Of a stretch of DNA of 64,000 bases, positions 46,401 to 55,136 are shown in pieces. Every line of letters starts with the position of its first letter. Positions within the stretch are counted from its first letter, which is position 1. This stretch comes from Petaurus breviceps papuanus (lineage: Eukaryota > Chordata > Mammalia > Diprotodontia > Petauridae): NCBI GenBank assembly GCA_028583685.1, contig JAMXIF010000045.1:11123761-11187760 (forward strand). Direction: 5' to 3'. Under the pieces are notes generated by a model, which was not told the origin of the DNA, searched no databases, and worked only from the letters and a program-made list of their open reading frames with translations. The position numbers were made by a program, and so were the translations under genes.

Positions 46401-47040
46401 CCTGTGTGGGGTGTCTGCGCAAGGCTCCGGGTGGGCCCCTGCTGTGCACATGAGTGCATACTCTCCATCTGAGGGAAGGGGAAGTCACACTGAGAAGGAA
46501 CAATGAGAGCTAGGTTCTTTAAACAGGCTTAGAAAGGAACAGACACAGTCAAGCCACCCCAGAGGTATATGGCCGTTCTGGCCCTCCCCCCCATTCCTGG
46601 CCTCGTCCAGGTCTCCCTCTCTCCCAAACAGTGATAAAGGGAAATCTAGCATCTCCACAACTCATAGTCCCTCCCCTGGGCCCCTTGCTGACCCCCCCCA
46701 CCCAAGTTCTGGGTCCTTTCCTGAGCTTCTTGCTGACCCCTCTCCATCTCTGATCCCCATCTCTGATCCCTCCCTCTCCCAAGCTCTGGGCCCTCTCCCC
46801 TGTGTCCCTGGCTGACCCTTCTCCCCATCTCTAATCCCTCCCCTGAGGCCCCCCCCCCAGGCCCTAGGCCCTCCCTTGAACCTCTCACTGACCCCTCCCC
46901 ACCTCTGATCCCTCCCCTTGCTGGCCCTCTAGCTCCCCTGAACAGAGAGCTTTCATAAGGCTACACTCAATGGGTACCATGTTCTTCCTTTCTAGTCAAA
47001 CACTCTGGACAACATCGCCTACATCATGCCTGGGCTCTGA
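25433..47040 (+). CDS. HMGXB4: HMGXB4, HMG-box domain containing 4 (10 coding exons, 613 aa)
   Basis: HMGXB4 (HMG2L1) is a nuclear HMG-box protein. It is reported to act in transcription control, including inhibition of Wnt/beta-catenin signalling with NLK, inhibition of myocardin, and association with the NURF remodeller. Coding segments are 25433-25463, 26108-26256, 26477-26555, 27314-28302, 37689-37770, 38746-38810, 42749-42857, 43066-43235, 46268-46390 and 46996-47040. Together they make 1842 nt, all GT-AG and in phase, with no internal stop. The N-terminus (about residues 10-75) is the DUF4171 region, with [18 protein letters not shown]. Residues 87-416 are low-complexity, Ser- and Lys-rich, with basic stretches that look like nuclear localisation signals. 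The HMG box is at about residues 417-485 ([14 protein letters not shown], then [20 protein letters not shown]). The conserved C-terminus holds [20 protein letters not shown] and ends YIMPGL. Identification is by close match to the remembered human protein. The gene looks intact. Confidence 0.97.
26108..26256 (+). CDS. HMGXB4: HMGXB4 exon 3 (DUF4171 region)
   Basis: The acceptor is GGCTTTCAG and the donor GTGAGC. The exon codes [20 protein letters not shown] and then the highly charged [20 protein letters not shown]. It enters in phase 1 and leaves in phase 0. Apart from the exon 7/8 residues of the HMG box this is the best conserved part of the protein. Confidence 0.96.
26477..26555 (+). CDS. 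HMGXB4: HMGXB4 exon 4
   Basis: The acceptor is TTGGTTCTAG and the donor GTGAGG. The exon codes [20 protein letters not shown] and a few more residues. The human equivalent is DSELYFLGTDTHKKKRKHSS, so the basic KRRRKH patch, a likely nuclear localisation element, is kept. It leaves in phase 1. Confidence 0.95.
27314..28302 (+). CDS. HMGXB4: HMGXB4 exon 5 (large low-complexity exon)
   Basis: This exon codes 330 residues, more than half the protein. It begins [14 protein letters not shown], continues with [14 protein letters not shown] and the strongly conserved [20 protein letters not shown], then [16 protein letters not shown] and [15 protein letters not shown]. The end is Lys-rich, followed by a Pro/Ala-rich patch and a short ER repeat ([15 protein letters not shown]) coded by a GAGAGG microsatellite. 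The donor is GTAAAG. The open frame continuing past 28302 is intron sequence, because the next coding exon (PKKKNMSAY) joins in phase 0. The ER repeat and Pro/Ala patch differ from human as remembered and may vary in length. Confidence 0.96.
28303..31620. other. HMGXB4 intron 5, first part
   Basis: Purine-rich, diverged sequence. At about 29000-29520 and 30600-31280 it resembles old repeat sequence of the kind GGAAGGCC...GGAGAATGAAGGACAG, with no family fixed. A MIR-like trace is at about 29840-30200. No second gene is visible. Confidence 0.4.
31625..32115 (-). mobile_element. LINE fragment (RTE-like non-LTR element), C-terminal coding end and 3'UTR
   Basis: On the reverse strand the translation [20 protein letters not shown] followed by [20 protein letters not shown] and SAWRAH parallels the conserved end of RTE-type reverse transcriptase proteins (GKRSRGGQKKRYKDTLKVSL, then KDFGI...DRPTWR), as I remember it. 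The 3'UTR ends in CTTTGAGAATGAAGGACAAC in the same orientation. Upstream coding parts are absent, so it is a 5'-truncated copy. The frame is close to intact over about 50 codons. The clade is an inference. Confidence 0.6.
32480..33300 (+). repeat. Ancient interspersed repeat, unnamed
   Basis: GCATTGTGCTGTGTACACTGGGGG, ACACCGTCTTTACCCTCACAGAGCTTA, AACGCTTCATGGAAGGAGGTG and GGGGCCTGATCACGTCTATGG follow the same order as the element at 10351-10745. The stretch is diverged and may be interrupted around 32860-33040. Confidence 0.45.
33780..33950 (-). repeat. MIR-like SINE, reverse orientation
   Basis: ATCATAGATCTATGGCTGGGAGG, CCCCTTTTACAGATGACC and TTTGAACTCAGATCCTCCG...GTGTTCTGCACTGG follow the order of the SINE type that built the 18-kb array. 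The interval 33950-34880 after it has no recognised feature except GT-rich repeats at about 34825-34885. Confidence 0.55.
34885..35705 (-). mobile_element. L1 (LINE-1) ORF2 fragment, reverse orientation
   Basis: The + strand shows the reverse complement of L1 ORF2 DNA in the expected order: ATGCAGAAGCTTTTACATTT, AGCACTTCATATCACATAGG, TCCTTTGTATTGATCTGCC, ACTGCTTCATAATATAGTTTGAGGTC, and GTTCCTCCAGCTGTTTAAG. Equivalent phrases occur in human L1 at the same relative spacing, including the one before the remembered TTGAAGTCAGGTAGCATGAT. It is diverged, truncated at both ends and non-coding. Confidence 0.75.
36715..36910 (+). repeat. MAR/MIR-type SINE
   Basis: GAGTTCAAATCCAACTCAGAC, ACTGGGCAAGTCACTTAACCTC, CTACCTCCCAGGGTTGATG and ATACAAATGCTAGCTGTTGG. 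The head is missing. The interval 35706-36714 before it is unassigned intron. Confidence 0.7.
37285..37535 (-). repeat. Two copies of an L2/CORE-type tail, side by side
   Basis: At about 37290-37410: CATTAAGCTTCTGCTGTGTGCTAGGCACTGTGC...GGGATACAAAGACAAATAGC. At about 37412-37530: CATTCAGCAAACACTGATTG...GTACTGGGTATTGGGGG...ACAAATGATACATGGTCCC. The same order of phrases is seen in both, but they are diverged from each other. The stretch lies 150 bp before exon 6. Confidence 0.5.
37689..37770 (+). CDS. HMGXB4: HMGXB4 exon 6 (start of the HMG box)
   Basis: The acceptor is GGGGCTAG and the donor GTAAGG. It codes [20 protein letters not shown] followed by VAEHPGI. This is the N-terminal basic strand and helix 1 of the HMG box, where S/A-Y-x-x-F is the minor-groove wedge region typical of the fold. 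It lies 9.4 kb after exon 5 and is too short to be noticed as an open frame on its own. Confidence 0.96.
38746..38810 (+). CDS. HMGXB4: HMGXB4 exon 7 (HMG box helix 2)
   Basis: A long pyrimidine tract (CTTTTTTCTTTTTTGCTAG) precedes the exon and the donor is GTAAGT. It codes [20 protein letters not shown] plus KL. The W and the LPEKDK motif are core HMG-box residues. It is 65 nt long and leaves in phase 0. Confidence 0.96.
38999..39175 (-). repeat. MIR-like SINE, reverse orientation
   Basis: TAGAGCTGGAGGTCTTTGAATCC, CCCCCTCATTTTACAGGGAG and GGTCTAGTGCCC...CACTGCCATGCTGCC. It lies in the intron between exons 7 and 8. The interval 39176-41254 that follows holds no recognised element, although several long open frames run through it by chance. 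Confidence 0.6.
41276..41432 (+). mobile_element. GGGCAGC-type SINE
   Basis: Head GGGGCAGCTAGGTGGGGCGGC, GAGTTCAAATTTGGCCTCAG, CTAGCTGTGTGACCTTGGGCAAGTCACTTAACCCC, ending CCCTCCAAAAAAAAAAA. Like the copy at 24438 it is preceded directly by a run of about 17 A (41256-41272). It sits in HMGXB4 intron 7. The interval 41433-42740 is otherwise unassigned, apart from a MIR-like piece at about 41945-42110. Confidence 0.85.
42749..42857 (+). CDS. HMGXB4: HMGXB4 exon 8 (HMG box helix 3)
   Basis: The acceptor is GTCTGCACAG. The exon codes [20 protein letters not shown] followed by [16 protein letters not shown]. Human has [12 protein letters not shown], so the HMG box is complete. The donor AAAG/GTGGGA is the weakest of the gene. 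The exon is 109 nt, so skipping it would both remove HMG-box helix 3 and shift the frame. Confidence 0.95.
43066..43235 (+). CDS. HMGXB4: HMGXB4 exon 9
   Basis: The acceptor is TTTGGCCTTAG and the donor GTGAGT. After a variable Ser/Pro-rich start ([15 protein letters not shown]) it codes the conserved [20 protein letters not shown] and IGHRLQETE. Leu-rich spacing suggests an amphipathic helix used for protein contact, which is an inference. Confidence 0.96.
45225..45450 (-). repeat. MIR/MAR-type SINE, reverse orientation
   Basis: GAGTGCTTGACCAACATCATCTCC, CCACATTTCACAGATGAGG, GAAATGACTTGCCCAGGGTCGCACAGCTAGAC and ACTACACTACCTAGATC. It lies between exons 9 and 10. The rest of that intron (43236-45224 and 45451-46267) shows no gene. 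MIR-like traces lie at about 43620-43720 and 45880-46040. Confidence 0.7.
46268..46390 (+). CDS. HMGXB4: HMGXB4 exon 10
   Basis: The acceptor is CTTCTTTGCAG and the donor GTGAGT. It codes [20 protein letters not shown] and then [21 protein letters not shown], identical or nearly so to the human C-terminus as remembered. The hydrophobic stretch is part of a conserved C-terminal helical region, not a membrane anchor in a nuclear protein. Confidence 0.96.
46640..46940 (+). repeat. Degenerate pyrimidine-rich minisatellite in the last HMGXB4 intron
   Basis: About seven imperfect repeats built from CTGACCCCTCCCC, ATCTCTGATCCCTCCC and GGGCCCTC blocks, with C8-C10 runs. It lies between exons 10 and 11 on the C/T-rich strand and leaves about 50 bp before the exon 11 acceptor. 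Confidence 0.7.
46996..47040 (+). CDS. HMGXB4: HMGXB4 exon 11, last coding segment
   Basis: The acceptor is TTCCTTTCTAG. Fourteen residues, [14 protein letters not shown], are followed by TGA at 47038-47040. The terminal exon continues as the 3'UTR. The C-terminus matches the human protein exactly as remembered. Confidence 0.96.
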   Translation, partial: SNTLDNIAYIMPGL

Positions 47041-48247
47041 CAGCTAAGGATTCTGGGACACACACTCACCCTGCCCCCTCGCTGGCTCATGTGGCCATGG
47101 ACTCTTGTAGCACCTTTGCTGGCTTCTGGGTGTAGGTTTTAATGTTTTTAATACATGTACCATATATATATAGAATTGTAACTACCTACTTTTAACAATT
47201 TTATGGAACGTGAAGGCTCAGCCAAGGGGAGCCTTGGCTTAAATGTGGGTTTGGGTTTTTTATTTTGTTTTGCTTTTCTTTTCTCTGGTGGTGGATCAAT
47301 CTGCCTTAAAATCACAGAAACTTGGGGACCTTGGGGGGGTGTTCTGGGCACTGAAGGCACCTCTTCTATGGACAGACAAAATATGGTGGTTTTGTTCCAA
47401 GCCAAGTGTTGTCCCCCAGACCTATCACTGACCGTTTGCCTTATCTATCTTGCAGTCTGAAGTGTACTAGGAAAGAAGGGGATGGGAAGAGGGGAGAGAA
47501 AACACAAATCCTTTCAACTCGAGGTGACCATATCCACTTCACCCCCATCTGGAGGGAAAGAACAGGCTTAGGCAAGCTCCTGGTCCCTTTGCTAGTCTGC
47601 ATGGAGGCTGAGGACATAGGAGAGCCCCCGCCCCCTGTACTGGGTGGGCCCAGTGCCACAGCTCTTCCTTAAACCGCACTTACTTACTGGGGTGCTGTGG
47701 CCAAGGGCCAGCAGCTGCCGGGCAGGAATCCAGACTCATTGTGCCACTGAGGGTCACTGCCTCAAGCGCTCCTTGGCAGGAGAAGACATCCATGTGCTCA
47801 GCGTGGCTGGCCCTCGTGGGCCCGTCTTCTGGGCTCTCCCAGCGTGGGAGCGCTGAGAGTTCTGCCCTCTGCCCACATGGGAGCTACAGGAATGCACTTG
47901 AGTCCTAGGTAGTTTTGTATATGTGTGTGTATGTCTGTATGCGTGTGCATTTTAATCATGTATATTTAACTCTTTAAAATCTGTTAGTTTTTAATTTATC
48001 CTGTAAATTTCTGTATATATAATTTAATAACAAAAAAACCTCCACCAGCAGCAGCATGTGGAAGATTCAGATTTGTTAGATTTGCTCCCCTTCCCATCCC
48101 TTCCCCCATCCTCCCTCCAGGCTGCCCTGGAAACCCCAACACACCTGTAGCTTGAGGCATTTCTTGACAAAGAAGAATCATTCCTTTAGGATTCTAACTC
48201 CTGGAAAAATGTGTGGGCTGTGCCGAAGGTGAAGGTGAAGGGCTAAG

Positions 48248-48298
48248 GTGTGTGTCACTGTGTGTGTGTGTGTGAGTGTGCGCGTGGGTGTCTGTGTG
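48248..48298 (+). repeat. (GT)n microsatellite in the HMGXB4 3'UTR
   Basis: Interrupted GT repeats with GA, GC and TC breaks. In the transcript this is a GU-rich tract. Its length is likely to vary between individuals. Confidence 0.85.
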
Positions 48299-48950
48299 AC
48301 CACACCCTTTTAACTTTGTTTCCACACAACCAGAATAATCCCACTTTATTGCAGGAGAGGAAGCAGTTGTTTGGGGGCAGGGGTTGGGCCTCTGCGACCT
48401 GGCTCCTGGAGCAGTGCTTCTTGCTGGCCCCTGGATGGGTTCCAGCCCCACGGGTTCAGAGGAGGCTCCCCTCCCCCATCACTAGCCCAGCTTGGGCACA
48501 GCCCCTAGGAGCTGCAGCGGGGCCCCTTGGCCACTCAGAGCTGCTGTGTGGTGGGGCAGAGAGGGAAGGGATGGGAGGCAGCTGGGCTGGCCTCTCCACC
48601 CAAAGCTTTGTTGCACACCAGTAAAAACTTCCATTTTGACAAGGAGGGAACGCTGAGACTTGAATCCAGAACCAGATGAGGTTCCTTCTAAGTTCACCCT
48701 TTAGAGAATAAGGAAATTCTGATGTGGCCCATTCTTTGTTTTTGTTTTGTTTTCAAAACCGAACCCCATTGTATTTGTATTTAAAATTTGTACACATTTG
48801 TATAATAATCTGTACCTTGTGGCATTTGGTACTGTTAGAAGGAAATCTTTGGATTCAGACCCATTTACAGTTTTTATATCATTGCTTTGGTTTGGTTTTT
48901 TAAACAAATCCTAGCGGTTTGATCCAAATCCCACTAAAGTTGTATAAAGA

Positions 48951-48956
48951 AATAAA
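48951..48956 (+). terminator. HMGXB4: Polyadenylation signal AATAAA of HMGXB4
   Basis: A canonical AATAAA lies in AAAGAAATAAAATTTTG, followed by a T-rich then GT-containing stretch at 48957-49015. It is the first AATAAA downstream of the stop codon. Confidence 0.8.
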
Positions 48957-48975
48957 ATTTTGTACTTATATATTA

Positions 48976-51900
48976 AAAAAAACCCACATTTTTAATATTT
49001 GGAGTACTGTCTCATCTGTTTTCCCTGTGCTATAAAGCAGTAGGTGTGAGACTCTGAGAACTTAGACCAGGCCCAGCTTCTCTTTCCCCCTGACAGTTTC
49101 ATCCTCTTTCTAATATTCCATCAACCTTGGCCATTTTCCTGATCCCACATCCACCTGTGCTGTCAGCTTCCACATTGGGGGTGAACTTGTTTCCCCTCTC
49201 TTTGTGCCAAGGACAGGCAGTCCTAGCAGTCTGGGGGAAATGTCCCTGCTCAGGAAAAGCTCCTTCTTCTCTAATACTTCACAAAGCACTTTCCCACAGC
49301 AGGAATCAGGGCCCAGAGGCTCAGGGCCAGAGGCGGAGATGCCACGGTCACACAGCAAGTGTCTGGGCCAGGGTCATATTACCCAGCACCTCTCTCCACA
49401 TTAGGGTCCTTGCCTTTAAAATGAGGGTTGTGGACCATGACCTGTGAGGTTCCTCCTAGTGTGAAGGCCGTGATCCTGTAACTCTGCACTCCAGCCTCCT
49501 TTCCCACCTTCCCCTGCTGCTTCTCTTTATGCTGTACAGCTGGGGACCAAGGCTTCCCGACATTTGCAGAGCAGCAGCTGCCTCACCCCCTCCCCAGGCC
49601 TGTGGCTGGCAGAAGGTCCCTGGTGACCTCATTTAGAGACTGCAGCATTAGGCAGAGTGACCAGTGTCCACACAGGGCCAGGCCGGCCCATCCTAGGCGG
49701 CTTCATGGAGCCAACCTTCTTCATCTGTCAGTGTTCATGCTGATGGATTTCTTTCTCTTCCCCACTTCAGCCTCACATTAATGGGAATACTTAGACCTGT
49801 CTACAAAGCTGAAAATGCTGGACGTGAACATTACCATAGACACAACAAAGTAGAGATACCACAAGGGGGGCAGGTGCTAGAGCAGAAATTGTGTCTTTGT
49901 TTTGACTGGGCCTGTGATTTCAAGGCACTCCCTCCTATCAGTGCAAATCAGCACCTTCTCTGACACCTAATAGTCTTAGAGAGCTATCTAGAGTCACAGC
50001 CATGATGTGTGTGAGGCAGGGTCTGAGACCAGCCCCATCCACTGAGTCCTGATGCCTGCTGTGCCTTTTGTGTGGAATAGAGTCAAAGTCAACTCATTTT
50101 AAGCCTCTTCTATGTATATCCTCAAGGCATTAGGGCCACAAGGACAATACCTACCCTCAAAGAGTTAACATTCTCTCAGGTCCGGGGTATGACAGGGCAA
50201 AAATAAATACAAAGCATTTGATTGGGGGCATAAGGAAGGGTCTCCCATAGAGGGAGCGGCTGAACGGTGCTGTTCTTGAAAAGAAACTGGGGAGGGGTGG
50301 CCGGGTAGCACAGCGAGTAAGAGCACCAGCCCCAGGGTGTTGGGATGACCTGGGGATCGAATCTGGGCTCAGATACTCAGCACCCACCCAGAAATAACTG
50401 GCCGTGTAACCTTGAGCAAGTTACTTAACCCCAATTGCTTAAAAAAAAAAAAAGAAAGAAAGAAACTGGGGGAATTGGAGGGAGTGCATTCCAGGCCTAG
50501 ACATGGGAGGTGTTTGGGGTGGGGGAGCGGGACTGACCACCTGGTACAAAGAGAGAGGAAACTATAGAAATGGGGAGAGGCTGATTCTGGAGAGATCCTG
50601 TGTTTGAATGATTTCCTTCCCTCGTTTCTCCACTAGTGAGTGTGGAAACTAGCCAGAATTCATGAATCAAACAGATGAGTGTTTGATTTTTGCTAGGCCC
50701 TTTGCTAGGCCCTTGCTGGGAAGTAGGTTTGGATCAGACTGGCTTCTCTGCCCTCATGGAACATACAGGGTAGCAGAGGGAGGTCCACACATATCCAAAT
50801 ACTTGTGACATGACTTCAAGAGTTTCACAACCAAATGTTACCTGCATATTTGTCACAGGAGGCCCAAGGAGAAAGAGGGCTGCTGACTGCCTTGTATCAG
50901 CCGAGGGCTCTCCCTTGTTGGGAGCTCCTTGAGACCAGGGACTGCTTCACGTTTCTCACCCGCAGCACTGAGCACCATAACAGGCACATGAGCACCAATA
51001 AATGCTTGTTGACGTGACCTCTGGTGGAGTCCTGGTTTACTTCCAAACTCAGCTTGTGCAACAGCGAGTCTGTGAAGCAAGCCTTTTCTCCACTTTTAGG
51101 CTGCTCCATCCCTAAAGGACCTCACATTCATTTTGTATGTCTTCTGCATATATGTGAGTGAGTCCCCACCCCCATTAGAAGGTAAGCCCCTTGAATGCAG
51201 ACTGTTTCACCTTTATCTCTGTATCCTGAGCTCCACGCACAGGGAATGCCTGAACACTGGGAGTTTAATAAATGCCTTCTGATTGATTAATTGACCATCT
51301 GGACCCATCTTCCCCCCAGTCTATAAGAGAATGACTTGCCCAGGGTCATCTAAGGCAGGCATTTGGTGACATCTGAGTAACAGTTTTGTGAGGGGGGGAC
51401 AGAAGGCAGGTCCCTCATATTGTGGCCCGGGCACAGCCAAAATTTTAAAATTCCATTTGGTCCCTCCTACATGGAGGACTTATGGAAAGACAGAGGCAAG
51501 AATTCTATCAATCCGTCATTTATTAAGTGCCTGCTGTATGCCAGACGCTGTCCTAAAAAGAGGCAAAAGACAGTCCCTGCCCTTGAGAAAGCTTACAATC
51601 TAATGGAATTGCCCAGCATGTTTAAAAAAAAAAAAGTTTCAATCTTCAATCCCAGATCAACCTAAATATTTGAAGACCTCAAGTTTAGAGAGGGAAGGGC
51701 AGCCTTGGGTCCTGAACAGCTCTTCAGTCTAGTCGTGAGACTGGGTATTATGACAGAGGGAGCCCAAAAGCTGGGAGATCTGAGTTCCAGAACTGACTAC
51801 CACGCCCCAGCCTCATGACCTTCAGCAAATTCTTCCTCCCCTGTGACCCTCCCTTCTTTCTTCATCTGTGAAAAGTAGAATGGAAAAGCAAGATGCCACC

Positions 51901-54600
51901 TGGGTGCCCATTAGGGGTATGGCTAACGAAATTGTAGCACATGATTAGACAGGAATATTACTTCCCTGTAAGAAAAGAGGACATTCACTGTCTTTGGACA
52001 GTGAATGATGCCGAGAGAGAAGCAGAAGCCCAAAGATCTGCTGTAGACAGACCTGGGTGGAAGGAGAAAACACTTAAAGTCCCGCAAATAAAGCCAATGA
52101 GGTTGATGCCACCTTGTTTTAAACTCAATCCCCTGGTCATTGTCTGTCCTGTCCAACAGCAAGGACACCAGCTCAGTCACCACTTTTTATCGTTGCTTTC
52201 CTTGCCTAGGGCAGGTGTTTTTGTATGGACCTAAAGATGGATTTTTGGCCCCTGGACTGTCATTTGCCAACCCACGCTCTACAGGATCAGGCCTTCTGGT
52301 CCAAGCCTGCCCAGGGTCATCAGAGGCAGTATTTGAATCCAGGACTTGTGACTCCAGAACAGGAGCTCTCTCCACTGCCGCCCATTGTCCTCTCGAGGGG
52401 GGCATGTTATCTTGCTTTTATTTTCAGTTGGTTGGTCAATGGGTTATATGTTTATTCTATATATGTGATTTGTTTGGGAGTTCCATTGTGCTTGCTTGGT
52501 CTTTGCTTCTCATATATCATTTAAACGTGTCTGTTGATGGAAGGTAAAGCAAAACTGATCAATTAGATGAATGGGGCTGAACTTGGATGTCTCTAAGGTC
52601 CTGTGGGTCTTGTACACTGTTCCCTCTTCCTCCCCTGAACCAGACAGGTGGGAGAAGGCAGCCCAAGCCAGTGTCAAAATGTGCTCCACACCTCCTTCCT
52701 GGCCATGCAAAGGATGTGGGCAAATGGCTTAGCAAGCTCCCCCATTGGACTGTGACTCACTTTTCTATCTGCATCCCCCACGCTTGGCACAGTTCATTCA
52801 TTCATTCATCTCTGGGTTTCAGTTTCCGCCTCTAACAATGCCTGCCTACCTCATGGAGTTAATTAAGCATATGGTATTATGGAAAGAGTTCTTAAAGGGA
52901 GTCATAAGATTTGAATCATTAGCTAACTGGCCAGCTTTTGGCAACCTCTCCACCTCTGTGTCCTCATCTGTAAATTAAGGGCATGGGGATCTCCCTTTCG
53001 ACTCTGACAGCTCACATGTATAGCACATGAAGGTTGACAGGCATCTTCCAGACAATTACCCTCTAAGTTGGATGGCACAGGTATTAATCCCCATTTTACA
53101 GATGAGGCAGGGAGGCTTGGAAAGGTTGTCACTTGTCTGTGGTCACACAGCTGGTAAAGGGAAGAGCCAGATCATTACTGAAGCCCCTTTAATGGCTGTT
53201 ATGAGCATCAGCTATGGATGGGAAAGCACTTTGAAAATTCTAAGGCGCTATGCAAGTGTGAGGGTCTGGTGCCCTACAGTCAGGTCTTTCCCGATTCTTC
53301 CCAATAAACTTTGTATGTTTTTATTCGCTTGTCTCTGTACATTCTCTCTCTCCTCCCTCCCCCAGTCGAATGTAAGCCCCCAGAGGGCAAACAATGCTTC
53401 CATTTTTTACTTTGTAAATACCTGGCACATGCAGGTGTTTAATAAATGCTTGTTGAAGTGAATTGAACCATAACAGCAATTAATATTTTTATAGCACTTT
53501 AAGGTTTCCTCTGAGGCCTGAACAGATTTCAACTTCTGTTTAGGTCTTTAAAAATAACAATATTGTAACCAGTGAATACTTAACACCTAATAATAATAAA
53601 GAATACTTGCGTTTTTATGGTTCTTTGGGGTTTATGACATCTTCCTAACAACTCTGAGACAGCCAGTAAAAGTATAATTATCTGCATTTTATAGATGAGG
53701 AAACGGGCATCCAATAAAATAACTTGAAGCCGCCTACCCGATTTCCATCCTGAAAGGTCAGTGCCTTGCTGGTTTCCTCCCCATCCCCCTCTTCTAGGGA
53801 TTTCCAGTTCCTGGCTTTTCCTTCCTTTTTGAGAGCAAACAGAAAGGCTTGTTGGGAAGGACCCAGTGGGAAGAAGTCATTCCACCGCTGGGTGTGTTTC
53901 AGAGAAGCAGTGAATGGTCTAATTGTGGAAGGGTGGGGAGGATGACTTCACAGCCAGAGCCTTAAGCACCTGTGAAATCTTACAACAGGGAAACCAGTCC
54001 AACCCTTAGGGACTTCAGGCGTCCCTATTCCCCACTTAATTATTCAGAGGCACCTCCTTGTATGGACAGACACTGAGACAGAGGGAGATGGACTTAGCTA
54101 GGCTCCCACCACAAGTTACCGGAAAAGTCAGGACTGGAGACATGACATCCGGGCCTCAGTTTACCCATCTGTATGAGGAAGGGAAAAGCTAGAAGCTCTG
54201 AAAAGTCCCTAAAACAGACACTGGAATGCCAAGGAGTTGAAAGGCTGGAGTAGGGAGGAATCCTGCAGTGCCAGACCCAGAAGGGGACCCCCGCATCCAG
54301 GCCTCCCATGAGCATTTATTGAGCGCCTACAGTATGCCAGACATACTGAGGTCCCCAGAGGCGGGGCGGGGCCTGCACTAGGTCCTGCAGGTCACAGCAG
54401 TTTCTGTGTTGTCTCCCCACCCCCTGTAGATGGGGAGCTCCTTGAGGGCAAGGGCTGCCCCTGCCTTTCTTTGTGCCCACTCTGGGCCTTGCACACAGCA
54501 GGCACTTAATGAATGCTGATGGACCCCCTGACTTCAGCAGCCTGGTGCCCTGATTCCAAGCCCCTCCCCCTCTCCTGTCCTTTTATCCTATAGAAAAACT
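48976..54600. other. HMGXB4-TOM1 intergenic region
   Basis: About 6 kb between the two genes. It contains one clear SINE (50293) and several L2/CORE-like 3' tails at about 50910-51020, 51170-51290, 53360-53465 and 54420-54520, each with CCCTTGAGGGCA-like and AATAAATGC motifs. MIR fragments are at about 49290-49450 and 53030-53260. No other exon or RNA gene is recognised. Confidence 0.6.
50293..50458 (+). mobile_element. GGGCGGCC-type SINE with 13-bp target-site duplication
   Basis: Head GGGGTGGCCGGGTAGCACAG, B-box-like GGATCGAATCTGGGC, CTGGCCGTGTAACCTTGAGC, ACTTAACCCCAATTGCTT and an A13 tail followed by AAAG repeats. The duplication AAAGAAACTGGGG is at 50280-50292 and 50459-50471. This is the fourth locus of this family in the window. 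Confidence 0.9.
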
Positions 54601-55008
54601 AGGACAAGGGTGAAACTCCTTTTGGTTTTGACAGGCGAGGAAACTGAGCCCCAAGGTGGCAAGCCAGCCCGGGCCCACAAATGCGGGCCAACGCCCCAGG
54701 GCACAGAGGAGCAAAGTGAGGCTGGCGGCGGGGGTGGGGCTAGGGGCGGGGCTGCGGACAAGCCCCGCCCCCTCTGGGCCTCCAACCTAGGGGGGGTGCT
54801 GCAGATCCGCGGTTAGGGCGGAGCAGGGGAGGCAGGGGGCTGCCCTCGATGACCTCTACCCTTCTGCGGAGGCTGCGCGCTAGCAAGGGCACGGTGACAT
54901 CACGACGCTGGCAGAGAGGGCCACCCCTCCCCCCAACTCCGCCTCGTGCCGGTGATTGGCACGTTACGGGGTGGAGCCCCGGCTGCTCGGGGTGGCGGGG
55001 GGAGGCGG

Positions 55009-55018
55009 GTCACGTGAC
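55009..55018 (+). promoter_or_regulatory. CLEAR/E-box palindrome GTCACGTGAC
   Basis: A perfect 10-bp match to the CLEAR element bound by TFEB, TFE3 and MITF, ending 66 bp before the TOM1 start codon. CLEAR sites near transcription starts are a hallmark of lysosomal and autophagy genes. The core CACGTG could also bind USF or MYC-family factors. A CAGCTG E-box follows at about 55045. Confidence 0.8.
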
Positions 55019-55084
55019 GACTCCGAGGCCGTGGCAGTTGCTGTCAGCTGATCCCTGGGGCTCGGCGGGGAGGCGGCGGCGACC

Positions 55085-55136
55085 ATGGACTTTCTCCTGG
55101 GGAACCCATTCAGCTCCCCTGTGGGGCAACGCATCG
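55085..55136 (+). CDS. TOM1: TOM1 exon 1 (first 17 codons)
   Basis: TOM1 (target of Myb1) is a cytosolic endosomal adaptor. It has VHS and GAT domains, binds ubiquitin, Tollip, clathrin and myosin VI, and is needed for sorting and for autophagosome maturation. The exon codes MDFLLGNPFSSPVGQRI and one base of the next codon, identical to the human N-terminus as remembered. The start lies in a near-ideal Kozak context (GCGACCATGG), and the donor GTAAGT at 55137 is strong. The VHS domain begins in the next exon, which is not in this window. Only a partial gene is present. Confidence 0.93.

Larger units (their letters stand above)
47041..48975 (+). other. HMGXB4: 3'UTR of HMGXB4
   Basis: About 1.9 kb of sequence follows the TGA with no splice sites or open frame of note, ending just after the first good polyadenylation signal. 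It is U-rich near the end. It holds a TGTATATA match to the Pumilio consensus at 48012-48019, and GT-rich microsatellite tracts at about 47917-47950 and 48247-48298. The cleavage site is estimated at 15-25 nt after the AATAAA. Confidence 0.8.
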
